Positions 44,931 to 56,702 of a stretch of 64,000 bases of DNA are shown here, one piece after another. Both the position numbers and the translations under genes were made by a program. The notes beneath the pieces are model-generated. The model saw only the letters and a list, made by a program, of their open reading frames with translations, did not search any database and was not told where the DNA came from. The stretch is taken from positions 1,674,001-1,738,000 of the forward strand of contig NZ_CP135918.1 in the NCBI RefSeq assembly GCF_032393985.1, written 5' to 3'. Numbering within the stretch: the first letter of the stretch is position 1; every line of letters starts with the position of its first letter. The stretch is from Fischerella sp. JS2. Lineage in GTDB: Bacteria; Cyanobacteriota; Cyanobacteriia; Cyanobacteriales; Nostocaceae.

Positions 44931-46520
44931 TTACAACGGACGATAGACGCGATAGTTGATACTAGGGAATATATTATCCATTAACTCAACTTTTTCTAAC
45001 CAACCACTATCAATTTTGCCGATATTGATATCTTCGTAGAGTTTGTTAAACCGCATGAGGTGCGATCGCGTCCTTCTTACAGCATAAGGAACCATCGTGC
45101 CTGTCCGCATAATAAATGCCCAGTCAGAAGATTGTGCTAAAAGTAACTCTCTTGCGGCTTGGTTAAGTGCTTTCCATTCCAGTTCGTCTGCTGCTTCTCT
45201 TTTAGAGAGTTCAATCATACGTTCAGCAGCTTTATGTAAATGAGGGTAAATCCACGCATTGGTTTCATTCAACCAATACTCATGGAAACCCTTAAAACCC
45301 CAGCTTGATTGAGATGGACGGCAAACTTGCTGATGCGGTTGGGCGCGCAAATAATCTGCTAAGTGAGTCATTTGATACGTTTGTTGGTCGTACCATGACT
45401 TGCGGAACAAATAATCAATAAACCAAGGCCCTTCATACCACCAATGTCCAAATAATTCCGCATCATAGGGGGAAACTACAATTGGCGGACGCTGCATAAT
45501 ACCGTAGAGATGTCCTACTTGCTGCTCACGGTTATACATAAAATTACCTGCGTGTTCGGCAGCTTTCTCCCTTGCCCAATAGGGATCGTAGAGGGCTTTG
45601 TCTGCTAAACCTAAACCACGACCAGTTATTTTATGATATTTAATGCCCGTATTTTTTCGTTGACCATTGGGCATAATGTAGGGCTTGATGTATTCGTATT
45701 CAGCTTCCCAACCCAAATCTTTGTAGAATTCTCGGTATTCTGGCGCACCAGGATAGCCTACTTCAGAAGACCACACCTGTTGAGAAGATTCATGGTCACG
45801 TCCAAAGGCAGCCACACCAGTTTCTGTAAAAATAGGGGCATAGGTACCAAAGCGAGGGCGGGGACGGGCGTAAAGGATACCATGTCCATCAATTAGAAAA
45901 TAGCGCAAACCAACATCTGCCAACATCCGCTCTAAGCCTTCATAGTAGGCACATTCAGGCAGCCAAATTCCTCTAGGCGGACATCCAAAATTTTCTTCAT
46001 AGTGTTCAGAGGCTACCTTTAACTGCGCCCACACAGCTTGGGGATACATTTTCATCAGTGGTAGATAACCGTGGGTAGCACCGCATGTGATGATTTCGAG
46101 ATTGTTTGTATCTTGGTACTGCTTAAAAGCTGTTACTAAGTCACCTTTATATTGCTCCCAGATTTTTCTCGTGGCATTAAATTCACTGGCATAATGTTCG
46201 GCTAAATATTTAATATGACCGTTATGAGTGTTATGCTCAATTTCCAGTTCTACAAGTTCTTCCAACTTTGCTAAGTGTTCGTCGTAGCGTTCTTGTAGTA
46301 ACGGATCACGTAGCATTGACACCAGAGGTGGTGTCATACTCATAGTGATTTTGAAGTCTATACCGTCTCGCTTTAACCCTTCAAAAACTCGTAGTAAGGG
46401 AATATAAGTTTCTGTAATGGCTTCATAAAGCCATTCTTCCTCCAGTACATAGTCACTTTCTGGATGCCGGACAAAGGGCAGATGAGCATGGAGTACTAGC
46501 GCAACGTAGCCGATAGCCAT
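44931..46520 (-). CDS. Glycoside hydrolase family 57 1,4-alpha-glucan branching enzyme
   Basis: GH57 proteins with a DUF1957 C-terminal domain form alpha-1,6 branches in glycogen. The start MAIGYVALVLHAHLPFVRHP contains the family HAHLP motif. The putative catalytic regions GIWLPECAY (nucleophile Glu) and VVSPYDAELFGHWWYEGPWF (acid/base Asp) are present. The protein has 529 residues, the usual length. I reject the longer frame to 46574 because the extra 18 residues are not conserved-looking. Monocistronic and divergent from the next gene. Confidence 0.9.
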   Translation of the reverse strand: MAIGYVALVLHAHLPFVRHPESDYVLEEEWLYEAITETYIPLLRVFEGLKRDGIDFKITMSMTPPLVSMLRDPLLQERYDEHLAKLEELVELEIEHNTHNGHIKYLAEHYASEFNATRKIWEQYKGDLVTAFKQYQDTNNLEIITCGATHGYLPLMKMYPQAVWAQLKVASEHYEENFGCPPRGIWLPECAYYEGLERMLADVGLRYFLIDGHGILYARPRPRFGTYAPIFTETGVAAFGRDHESSQQVWSSEVGYPGAPEYREFYKDLGWEAEYEYIKPYIMPNGQRKNTGIKYHKITGRGLGLADKALYDPYWAREKAAEHAGNFMYNREQQVGHLYGIMQRPPIVVSPYDAELFGHWWYEGPWFIDYLFRKSWYDQQTYQMTHLADYLRAQPHQQVCRPSQSSWGFKGFHEYWLNETNAWIYPHLHKAAERMIELSKREAADELEWKALNQAARELLLAQSSDWAFIMRTGTMVPYAVRRTRSHLMRFNKLYEDINIGKIDSGWLEKVELMDNIFPSINYRVYRPL

Positions 46521-46703
46521 AATGATTTCAGGTATATATTGATTGAAGGTTGGGGATTTGGCAGAAGTTAACAATATTTTAAGACTTTCTGGGGATCGTA
46601 ACAGGCTTTAGCCAATTCTTTATGATGGCTGATACTCCACACTCGAAATAGGCAGCTATGCTCGAGTTGATTGTTCCTTCTAAGCAAAAGGAAAATATTA
46701 CAA

Positions 46704-47402
46704 GTGAAAAAGCAAATCACTTTAATTTTATCTATCTTCACTAGTACTGTTTTTGCAGCAATTCCAGTTCAAGCCGTTCCTTCTGTTGATCTACCCAAAC
46801 AAACAAATTCCCCAAATTTAGAAAAAAAAGCACCAACACAACCCACTACACTCACACTTCAAGATTTGCCATCTGGTTATAAGGAAGTTCCACCCCAACT
46901 CAAAGAAGCGATCGCAGTTCAGTTGGAACCTTTTAAACGGCTAATTGCTAAAGAAAATCTGCCACTAAATAACTTTTTTGCCTTTATCGAACCCCAAAAA
47001 ATGGAGGTAGTTATGGGCTTTACGGGAATGCTAGCAAATCAAACCCAACAAGCTCAATTTGATGCTGCTTTACAGCAAGTGCAGCAACCAGAGTTTGAGA
47101 AAGAAATCAAAAAATTGCAGCCAGTACTACCATCAGATCAGCAAGTTCAATTACTAGATTACAAAGCCCTTCCTGAAGCTAATAAACTCGCTAACACCTC
47201 TACAGGTTTTAGTTTAGGTGCAAAGATCCAAGAACTACTAGTAAATTTTGATGTCATCGGTTTCCGTCGTAGTAATTTTGGATCATTTACAGCAGTAATG
47301 CACTTAAAAGAAAAACAACCTTCTATATCTGTGAAGGATGTGGCTACCAAGCTTGATAGAAGGTTTTTGCAATCATCTTCTACAACAAATGTACCAAAAT
47401 AA
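46704..47402 (+). CDS. Secreted hypothetical protein
   Basis: A GTG start at 46704 gives 232 residues with a standard signal peptide (MKKQITLILSIFTSTVFAA, cleavage after VQA). The mature part has a conserved-looking globular region (LQDLPSGYKEVPPQLKEAIA, FAFIEPQKMEVVMGFTGML, LGAKIQELLVNFDVIGFRRS). I do not recognise a named domain. It is probably periplasmic or lumenal and monocistronic. Confidence 0.72.
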   Translation: MKKQITLILSIFTSTVFAAIPVQAVPSVDLPKQTNSPNLEKKAPTQPTTLTLQDLPSGYKEVPPQLKEAIAVQLEPFKRLIAKENLPLNNFFAFIEPQKMEVVMGFTGMLANQTQQAQFDAALQQVQQPEFEKEIKKLQPVLPSDQQVQLLDYKALPEANKLANTSTGFSLGAKIQELLVNFDVIGFRRSNFGSFTAVMHLKEKQPSISVKDVATKLDRRFLQSSSTTNVPK

Positions 47403-47469
47403 ATCCGCACAAATAAAATTCGTTGGGTCGTCATTTGTCACTTATCATTAAGTATTGGGCATTGGAAAG

Positions 47470-47533
47470 AATTTTGGATTTTGGACTTGCGATTTTGGAT
47501 TGAATTTCAATCTAAAATCCAAAATCTAAAATT
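47470..47533. repeat. Inverted AATCCAA/TTGGATT STRR patch
   Basis: attttggattttggac is followed by its approximate complement (caatctaaaatccaaaatct), so the same heptamer family occurs in both orientations. Confidence 0.7.
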
Positions 47534-47605
47534 TCTTGCCCTCCTTGTTCCTCTTACCAATTTTTAATTTTTAATTTTTAATTTTAATTGATAAGTCCCC
47601 GATTC

Positions 47606-48729
47606 CTATTGTTCACTCTCTCGATACAACTCTTGCAACTCTTGTAACTGTGTTCGTCGAGATTTCTGGCGATATTTTTTACTTTCTAACTTCGGTTCGT
47701 ACTTGTGCTTACCTTTACCTTTTGTTTTTACCTTCACTGTAGATTCTGGATCGGCTTGCTGATTAAGTTGAGATTGACGGGCGATCACTTCTTCTAAAAA
47801 CTCTAAATAATGCTGATAACGCTCCCAATCTCCTTGTACTGCACAATCAGGTTCGTCTCGATGCAGACAATTACTAAATCGACATTTAGCAACAGCTAAT
47901 CGCTGCCTAGCTTCTGGAAAATAAGTAGCTAATTCTTCTGGTGTACAATCCAAGTCAGGTTGATTAAAACCAGGCGTATCTGCTAACAAACCCCCACTCG
48001 GCAAATCAAACAACTCTACATGGCGAGTAGTGTGACGACCACGAGCAAGTTTACCAGAAATTTCACCTACTCGTAGGTTAATGGTAGGAATCAAAGTATT
48101 GATTAAACTGGACTTTCCCACACCTGAAGGGCCAGCAAGAACAGTGATATTGTCTTTGAGTAGGTTTGCTAGCTCGTCAATATTTATACTTTTATATACA
48201 CTGATAAATATTGGCTGATAACCCCAATTGCTTAGACGTTGATGTATTTCCGCCTGCTGTTGGGTTGTAATTAAGTCACTTTTATTTAGACATAAAACTA
48301 CATCTAAACCTGTAGACTCAGCTTTTACTAGAAAGCGGCTGAGTTGATAGGGTTCTAGAGGTGGATCAGCAACAGCAAACACCAAAAGAATTTGATTGAC
48401 ATTGGCGATCGCTGGACGATCCAATTGATTTTTTCGGGGTAAAACATCAGCGATCGCGCCTCTTTGACCAGTCCAATCTGGTTCTTCTACTACGACGCGA
48501 TCGCCTACCATTACCTGCTGACCAATTTTTTTTAAGCGCGTTCTACGAGTACATAATAGGAGTGGAGAAGGCGGAGAAAAGGGAGAAAATAGCTTTTTAT
48601 CTTCCTTGTCTTCCTTTTCCTCCTTGTCCCTGTCCTCGCCTCCTAAATCCAGTTGTACTCGATAATAATTAGCCTGCACGGCTAATACCGTACCCAACAA
48701 CCTAAAAGAATCTCGTAACGCTTCCTCTG

Positions 48730-48733
<4 letters not shown>
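47606..48733 (-). CDS. rsgA: Ribosome small subunit-dependent GTPase RsgA, with a repeat-derived insertion
   Basis: RsgA is a late 30S assembly factor: an OB fold, a circularly permuted GTPase and a zinc-binding tail. Visible are LCLNKSDL (G4), GPSGVGKSSLINTL (G1), LADTPGFNQPD (G3) and the zinc site CRFSNCLHRDEPDC. Odd: within the OB fold, between LDLGG and LLLCTRRTR, a 26-residue low-complexity insert (EDRDKEEKEDKEDKK and onward) is encoded by 48560-48637, whose DNA matches the aaggaggacaagg repeat family in frame. The C-terminal tail is Lys-rich. It overlaps tusA by 4 bp. Confidence 0.93.
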
Positions 48734-50189
<1,456 letters not shown>

Positions 50190-50459
50190 TCAACTCGATT
50201 GAGTTGCAACTTGCCTTAAAGCTCGTGGGACGGCTTACGCCCCCAAGAAGTTCGGGCAGACAGAAGGGGTTCTCCACCAATTTGCGATCAAAATCGCGAA
50301 TTTGTGTAGGCCCCACAGAAGGCAGAAGGCAACGATTAAATTTTATTAATATATTGATTTTACCTTTTACCTTTTATATAAATCACCAGCAAGTTTATAG
50401 CAACAGGTGCTTTCTTCGTGAAGCAGCGCATTGCGGAACCAGTGCTAACTAGGAGGTTT

Positions 50460-50652
50460 CTAAGGCTGTGCGCCCATAGGAATTAACAGCATTGTTGCAC
50501 CTGCTCCGTTGTCGCGACTGCCGTCAAAGACGACAAAGCTTTGGCCTGAAGCTGTCTCTTTTACAATTGTGCTACGTATAAGAGAAAAACTCTGCCCATT
50601 AGTTAGAGGGGCTAGCCGCACTTATAGGTGTGGAAAACCCCCCATGAGTCTG
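50460..50652 (-). pseudogene. Protein-like C-terminal remnant of unknown family
   Basis: The minus strand is open for about 64 codons without a start and reads SAASPLTNGQSFSLIRSTIV, then KETASGQSFVVFDGSRDNGA, then GATMLLIPMGAQP and stop. The composition and G/S pattern look like real protein rather than shadow. I cannot name the family; it appears truncated at the 5' end. Confidence 0.4.
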
Positions 50653-50781
50653 AAATTATATATTTTTGAATCGTGGATAGTGATTAGTGGTTATTGGATA
50701 GTAGATAGTGGATAGTGGTTAGTGGTTATTGATTAGTGGTTGATGGCTAATAACAACGACCAATGACCTATCATCCATTAC

Positions 50782-50841
50782 CTACTAACTACTAATGTAC
50801 AGACGCGATGTTCCTCGCGTCTCTACCCACTAACTACTAAC
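50782..50841 (+). repeat. 60-bp interspersed element, copy 2
   Basis: Identical over 60 bases to the reverse complement of 39042-39101. The core is GTACAGACGCGA, TGTTCC, TCGCGTCTCTAC. Confidence 0.9.
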
Positions 50842-50845
50842 ATTT

Positions 50846-52807
50846 TTAATCTATAGTCTCATAATCAGCATGTAGAGTATTTTCCTCTTCAAAATCAAAG
50901 TTAAATTGTGGTGTCAGTGTGCCATGCAATGACTCAGATTGTTCCGGTGTAGGGGAACTATGTGCATAGGAAGGAACATCATCTTCTTGACCATCGTTAA
51001 CACGGTTGTAAACTTCAGCACCTATGTTAAATAGAGTTTGCTGGAAGTCTTCTAAGCGCTGTTTGAATTCTGCAACCGAAATGCTGGATTCAGAAATAGC
51101 TGCTTTCAGATAGGCAAGTTTTTCATCTGCCAAACCTTTCATCTGTTCGCCGATCAAGTTGCCATTATCTTTAATTGTCGATTCGTAACTGTAGAACAAA
51201 TTGTCCGCTTGGTTTTTCAATGCTGCTAGTTCTATACGTCTTCTGTCTTCTTCGGCAAACATTTCAGCTTCTTGCCGCATTCGTTCAACTTCGTTGCTGC
51301 TTAAGCCACCTGTGTTAGTTATGCGAATACTCTGTTCTCTGCCTGTACCTTTGTCTTGAGCAGAGACTTTCATGATTCCGTTGACATCAATCTCAAAACT
51401 TACTTCAATTTGTGGTACACCACGAGGCGCTGGGGGAATTCCTGTGAGTAAAAATTTACCCAAGCTTTTATTATCTTTTGCCATCGCCCGTTCACCTTGG
51501 AGGACATGAATTTCCACTGAGGTTTGTCCATCAACAGCTGTGGAAAAAACTTGGGATTTACTTGTAGGAATTGTAGTGTTACGTTCGATGATTTTGGTGA
51601 ATACTTCTCCTAGAGTTTCAATTCCCAGTGACAGAGGTGTAACATCTAATAACAGGAGATTGTCAACTTCGCCACCTAGTACCCCAGCTTGGATAGCAGC
51701 TCCGAGTGCTACTGCTTCATCTGGGTTAATAGAACGATCAGGTGTTTTGCCGTTAAAAAATTTAATTAAGGCATTTTGTACAGCAGGGATACGAGTAGAA
51801 CCGCCTACCAAAATAATCCGATCAATGGCTTGTGGTTTCAGGTCTGCGTCTTTGAGTGCCTGAACCATCGGTTCTATAGTGGCTTCTATTAAATGACCCG
51901 TCAATTCTTCAAATTTGGCACGGGTGAGTTCCATTTCTAGATGTTTTGGTCCTGTTTCATTGGCAGTAATAAATGGCAAGTTAATCGAAGTACTTACCAT
52001 AGTTGAAAGTTCAATTTTTGCCTTTTCTGCTGCTTCCCGCAAGCGTTGCAGAGCCATTTTGTCTTGGGAAAGGTCAATTTTAACTTGCTGTAAAAATATA
52101 TCTATCATCCAACGGACAATACAGTTGTCAAAATCGTCTCCACCCAAGTGGTTGTTACCACTAGTTGCTTTAACTTCAAACACACCATCCCCTAATTGCA
52201 GGATGGATACATCGAAAGTACCACCTCCCAAGTCAAACACTAGAATTAGCTGTTCTTGGTCTTGCTTATCTAAACCAAAAGCTAAAGCGGCTGCGGTTGG
52301 TTCGTTAATGATCCGCAAGACTTCAAGTCCAGCAATGGTTCCAGAGTCTTTGGTTGCTTGTCTTTGAGCATCTGTAAAATAAGCAGGTACGGTAATGACT
52401 GCTTTTGTTACCGGTTCACCCAAAAAGTTTTCCGCATCCTGTTTGAGCTTTTGTAGGATCATTGCGGATATTTCTTGTGGTGTGTAGTTTCGTCCACGAA
52501 TTTGAACATCAACAGTATCATCTCGACCTTTAACACAGTTATAAGGTACGCGATCGCGTTCTGCATCTGTGTCATCCCAGCGACGACCGATAAATCGTTT
52601 GATACTGTAGATTGTGTTTTCGGCATTCGTGACGGCTTGGCGCTTTGCCAGTGGACCAACTAAGCGCTCACCACCCTTGCCGAAACCCACGATACTAGGA
52701 GTGGTTCGTCCACCTTCTGAATTGGCAATAACAATTGGTTGACCACCTTCCAAAACTGCGACGCAACTGTTGGTAGTGCCTAAGTCGATCCCAATAACTT
52801 TTCCCAT
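50846..52807 (-). CDS. dnaK: Molecular chaperone DnaK (Hsp70)
   Basis: This Hsp70 chaperone of 653 residues shows [51 protein letters not shown] and the substrate-binding domain with [15 protein letters not shown]. The C-terminal tail (after about 600) is acidic and lacks the EEVD-like end of some DnaKs, ending HADYETID. grpE lies 312 bp upstream and dnaJ downstream on the same strand. Cyanobacteria carry several dnaK genes; the copy number name (dnaK1 or dnaK3) cannot be fixed here. Confidence 0.96.
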   Translation of the reverse strand: MGKVIGIDLGTTNSCVAVLEGGQPIVIANSEGGRTTPSIVGFGKGGERLVGPLAKRQAVTNAENTIYSIKRFIGRRWDDTDAERDRVPYNCVKGRDDTVDVQIRGRNYTPQEISAMILQKLKQDAENFLGEPVTKAVITVPAYFTDAQRQATKDSGTIAGLEVLRIINEPTAAALAFGLDKQDQEQLILVFDLGGGTFDVSILQLGDGVFEVKATSGNNHLGGDDFDNCIVRWMIDIFLQQVKIDLSQDKMALQRLREAAEKAKIELSTMVSTSINLPFITANETGPKHLEMELTRAKFEELTGHLIEATIEPMVQALKDADLKPQAIDRIILVGGSTRIPAVQNALIKFFNGKTPDRSINPDEAVALGAAIQAGVLGGEVDNLLLLDVTPLSLGIETLGEVFTKIIERNTTIPTSKSQVFSTAVDGQTSVEIHVLQGERAMAKDNKSLGKFLLTGIPPAPRGVPQIEVSFEIDVNGIMKVSAQDKGTGREQSIRITNTGGLSSNEVERMRQEAEMFAEEDRRRIELAALKNQADNLFYSYESTIKDNGNLIGEQMKGLADEKLAYLKAAISESSISVAEFKQRLEDFQQTLFNIGAEVYNRVNDGQEDDVPSYAHSSPTPEQSESLHGTLTPQFNFDFEEENTLHADYETID

Positions 52808-53119
52808 GTGTATCGGTATTTTTACTGAGTACTTTACTCCTCGAAGTATAGGTAGCAGCTTTCGGAGGACAGTTTTTCCAGTGGTGTTTATTCCACTGGC
52901 AACCGTCCCTCCGTTGGCGTTCCCACTGGGGAAAGCGACAAAACTTCGGGCGTTATATTTCGCGGACTACCTTTTGTACGTTTTTATATGCGATGCTCGC
53001 CTAGTTAGTCAGTGGTCATTAGTCATTGGTCAGTGGTCATTAGTCATTGGTCATTGATTAATAGTTACTACTTATTACAAATGACAAAGGACAAAGAACA
53101 AATGACAAATGACGACTAT
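52808..53119. other. grpE-dnaK spacer with structured repeat
   Basis: CGGAGGAC (52863-52870) can pair with GTCCCTCCG (52905-52913), with the inner stem CCAGTGG (52878-52884)/CCACTGG (52893-52899). AATGAC/GTCATT-type heptamer STRRs fill 52998-53115. The stem-loop lies inside a presumed operon and may affect processing. Confidence 0.6.
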
Positions 53120-53863
53120 TTAACTATTTGCTGGAGGAGACTGGTTTTCCTCTGAAGATGGCGTATCTTCTTTAGGAGCAGCCACTTTAACCATTGCATG
53201 GCGTAGCACGCGCTCGCCCAAGTAATATCCGCGTACTAACTCTTCTAACACTGTTCCTTCAGGATATTCATCCGTAGGTTCCCGCATTACTGCTTCGTGT
53301 AGGTTGGGATCGAATGGTTGACCTTCGGGACGCATTGGTGATACACCTAAGCGCTTCAGGCAATCTACTAGTAATTTGTAAACTCCTTGATAACTTTTAT
53401 GAATTGCCATTTCCCCATCGGTTTGGGGTTTGATTTGCGATCGCGCCCGCTCGAAATTATCAACTACCGGTAGCAATTCAGTAATAGCATTCCGCTTTGC
53501 CTGCGCCTCTAGATCCTCTTTTTCTTTAATAGTGCGTTTGCGGTAATTCTCAAAATCTGCCGCAATTCGCATATATTGGCTGCTACGTTCTTCTAACTGA
53601 GCCTTGAGAGACTCGATTTGTTGACTCATCTGTGCTAAAGCAGCTGTATCAACTGTCTGAGTAGCAGCAACCCCGTTTTCTTGACTGGGTATAACTGTGT
53701 TTTCAGGTACGCTAGTAGCGTCTGCCACTTGCTCTGTCACCTCGCTGCCAGGTTCATTGGCATCCATTGGAACTGGGGAGTCACTGTTCATTGCTTGTTT
53801 GACCTCTGTTGGTTCACCCAATTGCTGACTCGTGTTGTTTATTTGTTTATCTTCGTCCATCAT
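53120..53863 (-). CDS. grpE: Nucleotide exchange factor GrpE
   Basis: GrpE releases ADP from DnaK. The 247-residue protein has a long acidic/Gln-rich N terminus (about residues 1-75, probably disordered), a coiled coil ([20 protein letters not shown]), the conserved [16 protein letters not shown] and VVDNFERA, and the C-terminal beta domain ([33 protein letters not shown]). First gene of the grpE-dnaK-dnaJ-tusA-rsgA series. Confidence 0.95.
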   Translation of the reverse strand: MMDEDKQINNTSQQLGEPTEVKQAMNSDSPVPMDANEPGSEVTEQVADATSVPENTVIPSQENGVAATQTVDTAALAQMSQQIESLKAQLEERSSQYMRIAADFENYRKRTIKEKEDLEAQAKRNAITELLPVVDNFERARSQIKPQTDGEMAIHKSYQGVYKLLVDCLKRLGVSPMRPEGQPFDPNLHEAVMREPTDEYPEGTVLEELVRGYYLGERVLRHAMVKVAAPKEDTPSSEENQSPPANS

Positions 53864-54577
53864 TATGTACTCATCCCAGATACTTGATACGACAATTTAT
53901 CGCCATATTTGCAGCTATACATTAGACTTTTTGTAGAAATTGAGAAAAGAGTAAAGTTTGTTGTAAGGAAAAGGTAAAAGAAACTGGAACAAAGAATTGC
54001 TCAATAAAATTCCTTTACCCTTTACCCCTTACTCTTTACCCTTGCTCTACAAGAGTGCAAGAAGTCTATGGCTAGCTGGCAACAATAGGTGTGTTTTGTT
54101 GCCGACATTCTCCTGGAAGTGATGTTACCGTCATCTATTTTGACAAATGCTGGACATCTTAGTGCAGACGCTAATGCTAGAGAAAAGCCAATAACTCTGG
54201 TGCTCTTGAATTTTGGCGATTGCCACTTTTTGCTGGTCTCTTGGAAATATAAGATTTTCTAGGTATATTTCACAAATTTATTTTAAATATTTAATAAATA
54301 TATCCGCAAATCAGCATCAAAGCCTTATGGAGCAAGAGCCAAAACCTAATTAACGTATAAGTATAAATAATTACTTGTACAACAAAGTAGCAGAATACAG
54401 AAAACTAAGTTACTTAGTATAAATTTTTTTAACATTTTACCTTCTGCCACGGCGCTTCTTGTTCGCCTGCAGGCGAACAAGAAGCGCCTCCTCTGCCTTT
54501 GTTCGTTGGGTATGTAAATTCTTGTTCACAGCTTGGGAATACTCTATTGAGAGGTTCCCGATATTTATAGTTGATAT
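53864..54577. other. Divergent grpE-pilB spacer
   Basis: No gene is visible. It holds ttaccctttaccccttact type tandem words (54013-54045), AT-rich DNA and the 38-bp palindrome at 54451-54488. Promoters for both grpE and the pil operon must be here. Confidence 0.55.
54451..54488. repeat. 38-bp perfect palindrome upstream of pilB
   Basis: GGCGCTTCTTGTTCGCCTG (54451-54469) is followed by its exact reverse complement, with no loop bases. It interrupts a cttctgcc/ctctgcc repeat word, suggesting insertion. It is 89 bp before the pilB start codon. Confidence 0.92.
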
Positions 54578-56590
54578 ATGACTAACTCGTCACCACAACG
54601 GCGTAGTACAGCTCTATCTACCAGAGCAGAATTTTCACCCTTTGGTAACAAACTTGTACAATCTGGCTTTGTCAACAGCGAACAAATGAGACAGGCGCTA
54701 ATTGAAAGCCGCAAGTCTGGTATCCCTTTAATAGAAGTACTCGAATCAGTATCGGGGCGACAATTATCACCAGAGTTACTCAGGCAGTACAAAAAACAGC
54801 AGTTATTTGAACTTAAAATACTTTACGGCGTAGAATCCCTCGATCCGGAAATTAGTTCGGTAGGTAGCACCACAGTAGCCCACCTGATTGATACCCTCAT
54901 TCCAGTAGATGTTTGTCGTCGTCACCGCTTAGTACCACTGTCGAAAAACGAGGATCAAAACCCGCCCTCTGTGCTAGTGGCGATGGTTGATCCAGATAAT
55001 CTAGAAGCTTCAGATGACTTAAACCGGATTCTGCGCCCCCAAGGCTTGACCTTGCAGCGCATGGTAATTACTCAAGAAGATTATCAACTTTTAATCAACG
55101 TATATCTGAATGATTTAGCTGTTCGGCAAAAGCATTTAGAACAAGAAAAATATACAGACATCAATCAAGATTTAGAAAATCTAGAAAATCTTAACCTAAA
55201 TGACGCTCCAGAAGAATCCGAAGCTGACTTAGGGGCGGCGATGAAGGGTGCTGAAGATGCACCTGTGATCAATCTGGTGAACAGAATCTTGGCTAAAGCA
55301 CTGCATGAGAAAGTATCTGATATTCATATAGAACCACAAGAAGAAAACCTCCGCATTCGCTTTCGTAAAGATGGGGTTTTGCGGGAGGCTTTCGACCCTT
55401 TGCCAAAAAAAATCATTCCTGCTGTGACAGCGCGGTTTAAAATCATTGCCAATTTAGATATTGCTGAACGACGCTTACCTCAAGACGGACGGATTAGACG
55501 CTTGTTCGAGGGGCGTAAAGTTGACTTCCGTGTAAATACTTTACCCAGTCGCTACGGGGAAAAAGTAGTACTACGGATTTTGGATAACTCTGCCACGCAA
55601 CTCGGTTTAGATAAGCTAATTACCGATCCAGAGACGTTGCATATTGTTCAAGAAATGGTTAGCCGTCCCTTTGGCTTAATTTTAGTAACAGGACCGACAG
55701 GTTCTGGTAAGACAACTTCGCTGTATTCAGCGCTAGCAGAAAGAAACGAGCCGGGAATTAATATCAGTACTGTAGAAGATCCAATTGAGTACAGTTTGCC
55801 GGGAATTACTCAAGTACAGGTAATTCGGGAAAAAGGGTTAGATTTTGCAACGGCATTAAGGGCATTTTTGCGACAAGATCCAGATGTGCTACTCGTAGGT
55901 GAAACACGGGATAAAGAAACAGCAAAAACGGCGATTGAAGCAGCATTAACTGGTCACTTAGTATTAACTACTTTACATACTAATGATGCTCCTGGTGCGA
56001 TCGCTCGTTTAGGAGAAATGGGTATTGAACCTTTCATGGTTTCTAGTTCATTGATTGGTGTCTTGGCCCAGCGTTTGGTACGGCGTGTGTGTCCTGACTG
56101 TCGCATTCCCTACACACCCACAGTAGAAGAACTCGCCCGTTATGGTTTGTCGGCTTCCCAAGAAGTAGAAGTAACCTTTTATAAAGCTAATACTCTGACC
56201 ACAGAGGAAATTCAAGCAGCCAAAACTCAAGGTCATATTTGTCCCACCTGTAATGGCGTAGGCTACAAAGGACGTTGTGGTGTCTATGAGGTAATGCGAA
56301 TCAGTGAAAGTCTGCAAACCCTCATTAACGAAGAAGCACCGACAGAACGCATCAAAGAAGTAGCAGTAGAAGAGGGTATGAAAACCTTGCTGGCCTACAG
56401 CTTGGACTTAGTACGTCAAGGTTCAACCACCCTAGAAGAGGTAGAACGAGTCACCTTTACTGACACAGGCTTAGAAGCAGAACTGAAAGCCAAACGCAAG
56501 ACTAGTCTGACTTGCCGGACTTGTAATGCGGGGTTGCGGCCAGAATGGTTGGATTGTCCGTATTGCATGACGCCTCGTTTTCAAGATTAG
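54578..56590 (+). CDS. pilB: Type IV pilus extension ATPase PilB (GspE family)
   Basis: PilB powers pilus polymerisation. The 670-residue protein has an N-terminal MshEN/GspE II domain (about 20-180), the ATPase with Walker A GPTGSGKTTS, the Asp and His boxes, Walker B RQDPDVLLVGETRDKETA, and the four-Cys zinc site CPDC/CPTC (VRRVCPDCRIPY; GHICPTCNGVGY). A further Cys cluster (CRTCNAGLRPEWLDCPYC) closes the C terminus. First gene of the pilB-pilT-pilC operon. Confidence 0.95.
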   Translation: MTNSSPQRRSTALSTRAEFSPFGNKLVQSGFVNSEQMRQALIESRKSGIPLIEVLESVSGRQLSPELLRQYKKQQLFELKILYGVESLDPEISSVGSTTVAHLIDTLIPVDVCRRHRLVPLSKNEDQNPPSVLVAMVDPDNLEASDDLNRILRPQGLTLQRMVITQEDYQLLINVYLNDLAVRQKHLEQEKYTDINQDLENLENLNLNDAPEESEADLGAAMKGAEDAPVINLVNRILAKALHEKVSDIHIEPQEENLRIRFRKDGVLREAFDPLPKKIIPAVTARFKIIANLDIAERRLPQDGRIRRLFEGRKVDFRVNTLPSRYGEKVVLRILDNSATQLGLDKLITDPETLHIVQEMVSRPFGLILVTGPTGSGKTTSLYSALAERNEPGINISTVEDPIEYSLPGITQVQVIREKGLDFATALRAFLRQDPDVLLVGETRDKETAKTAIEAALTGHLVLTTLHTNDAPGAIARLGEMGIEPFMVSSSLIGVLAQRLVRRVCPDCRIPYTPTVEELARYGLSASQEVEVTFYKANTLTTEEIQAAKTQGHICPTCNGVGYKGRCGVYEVMRISESLQTLINEEAPTERIKEVAVEEGMKTLLAYSLDLVRQGSTTLEEVERVTFTDTGLEAELKAKRKTSLTCRTCNAGLRPEWLDCPYCMTPRFQD

Positions 56591-56622
56591 TCAATAGTCA
56601 TTTGTCGTTGGTTATTTGAAAA

Positions 56623-56682
56623 CAACTAACAACTAATGTGCAGACGCGATGTTCCTTGCGTCTCTACCCACTAACAATCAAC
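56623..56682 (+). repeat. 60-bp interspersed element, copy 3 (diverged)
   Basis: The core GTGCAGACGCGATGTTCCTT with GCGTCTCTACCCACTAAC differs from copies 1 and 2 at a few positions. It lies between the pilB stop and pilT start. Confidence 0.85.
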
Positions 56683-56702
56683 AAATAAAACAGGAAAAAA
56701 CT

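Noticed and set aside
54361-54374. GTA-N8-TAC, the NtcA half-site pattern, about 200 bp before pilB
   Set aside because: The pattern is expected by chance several times in 64 kb, and no matching -10 box at the right distance was convincing.
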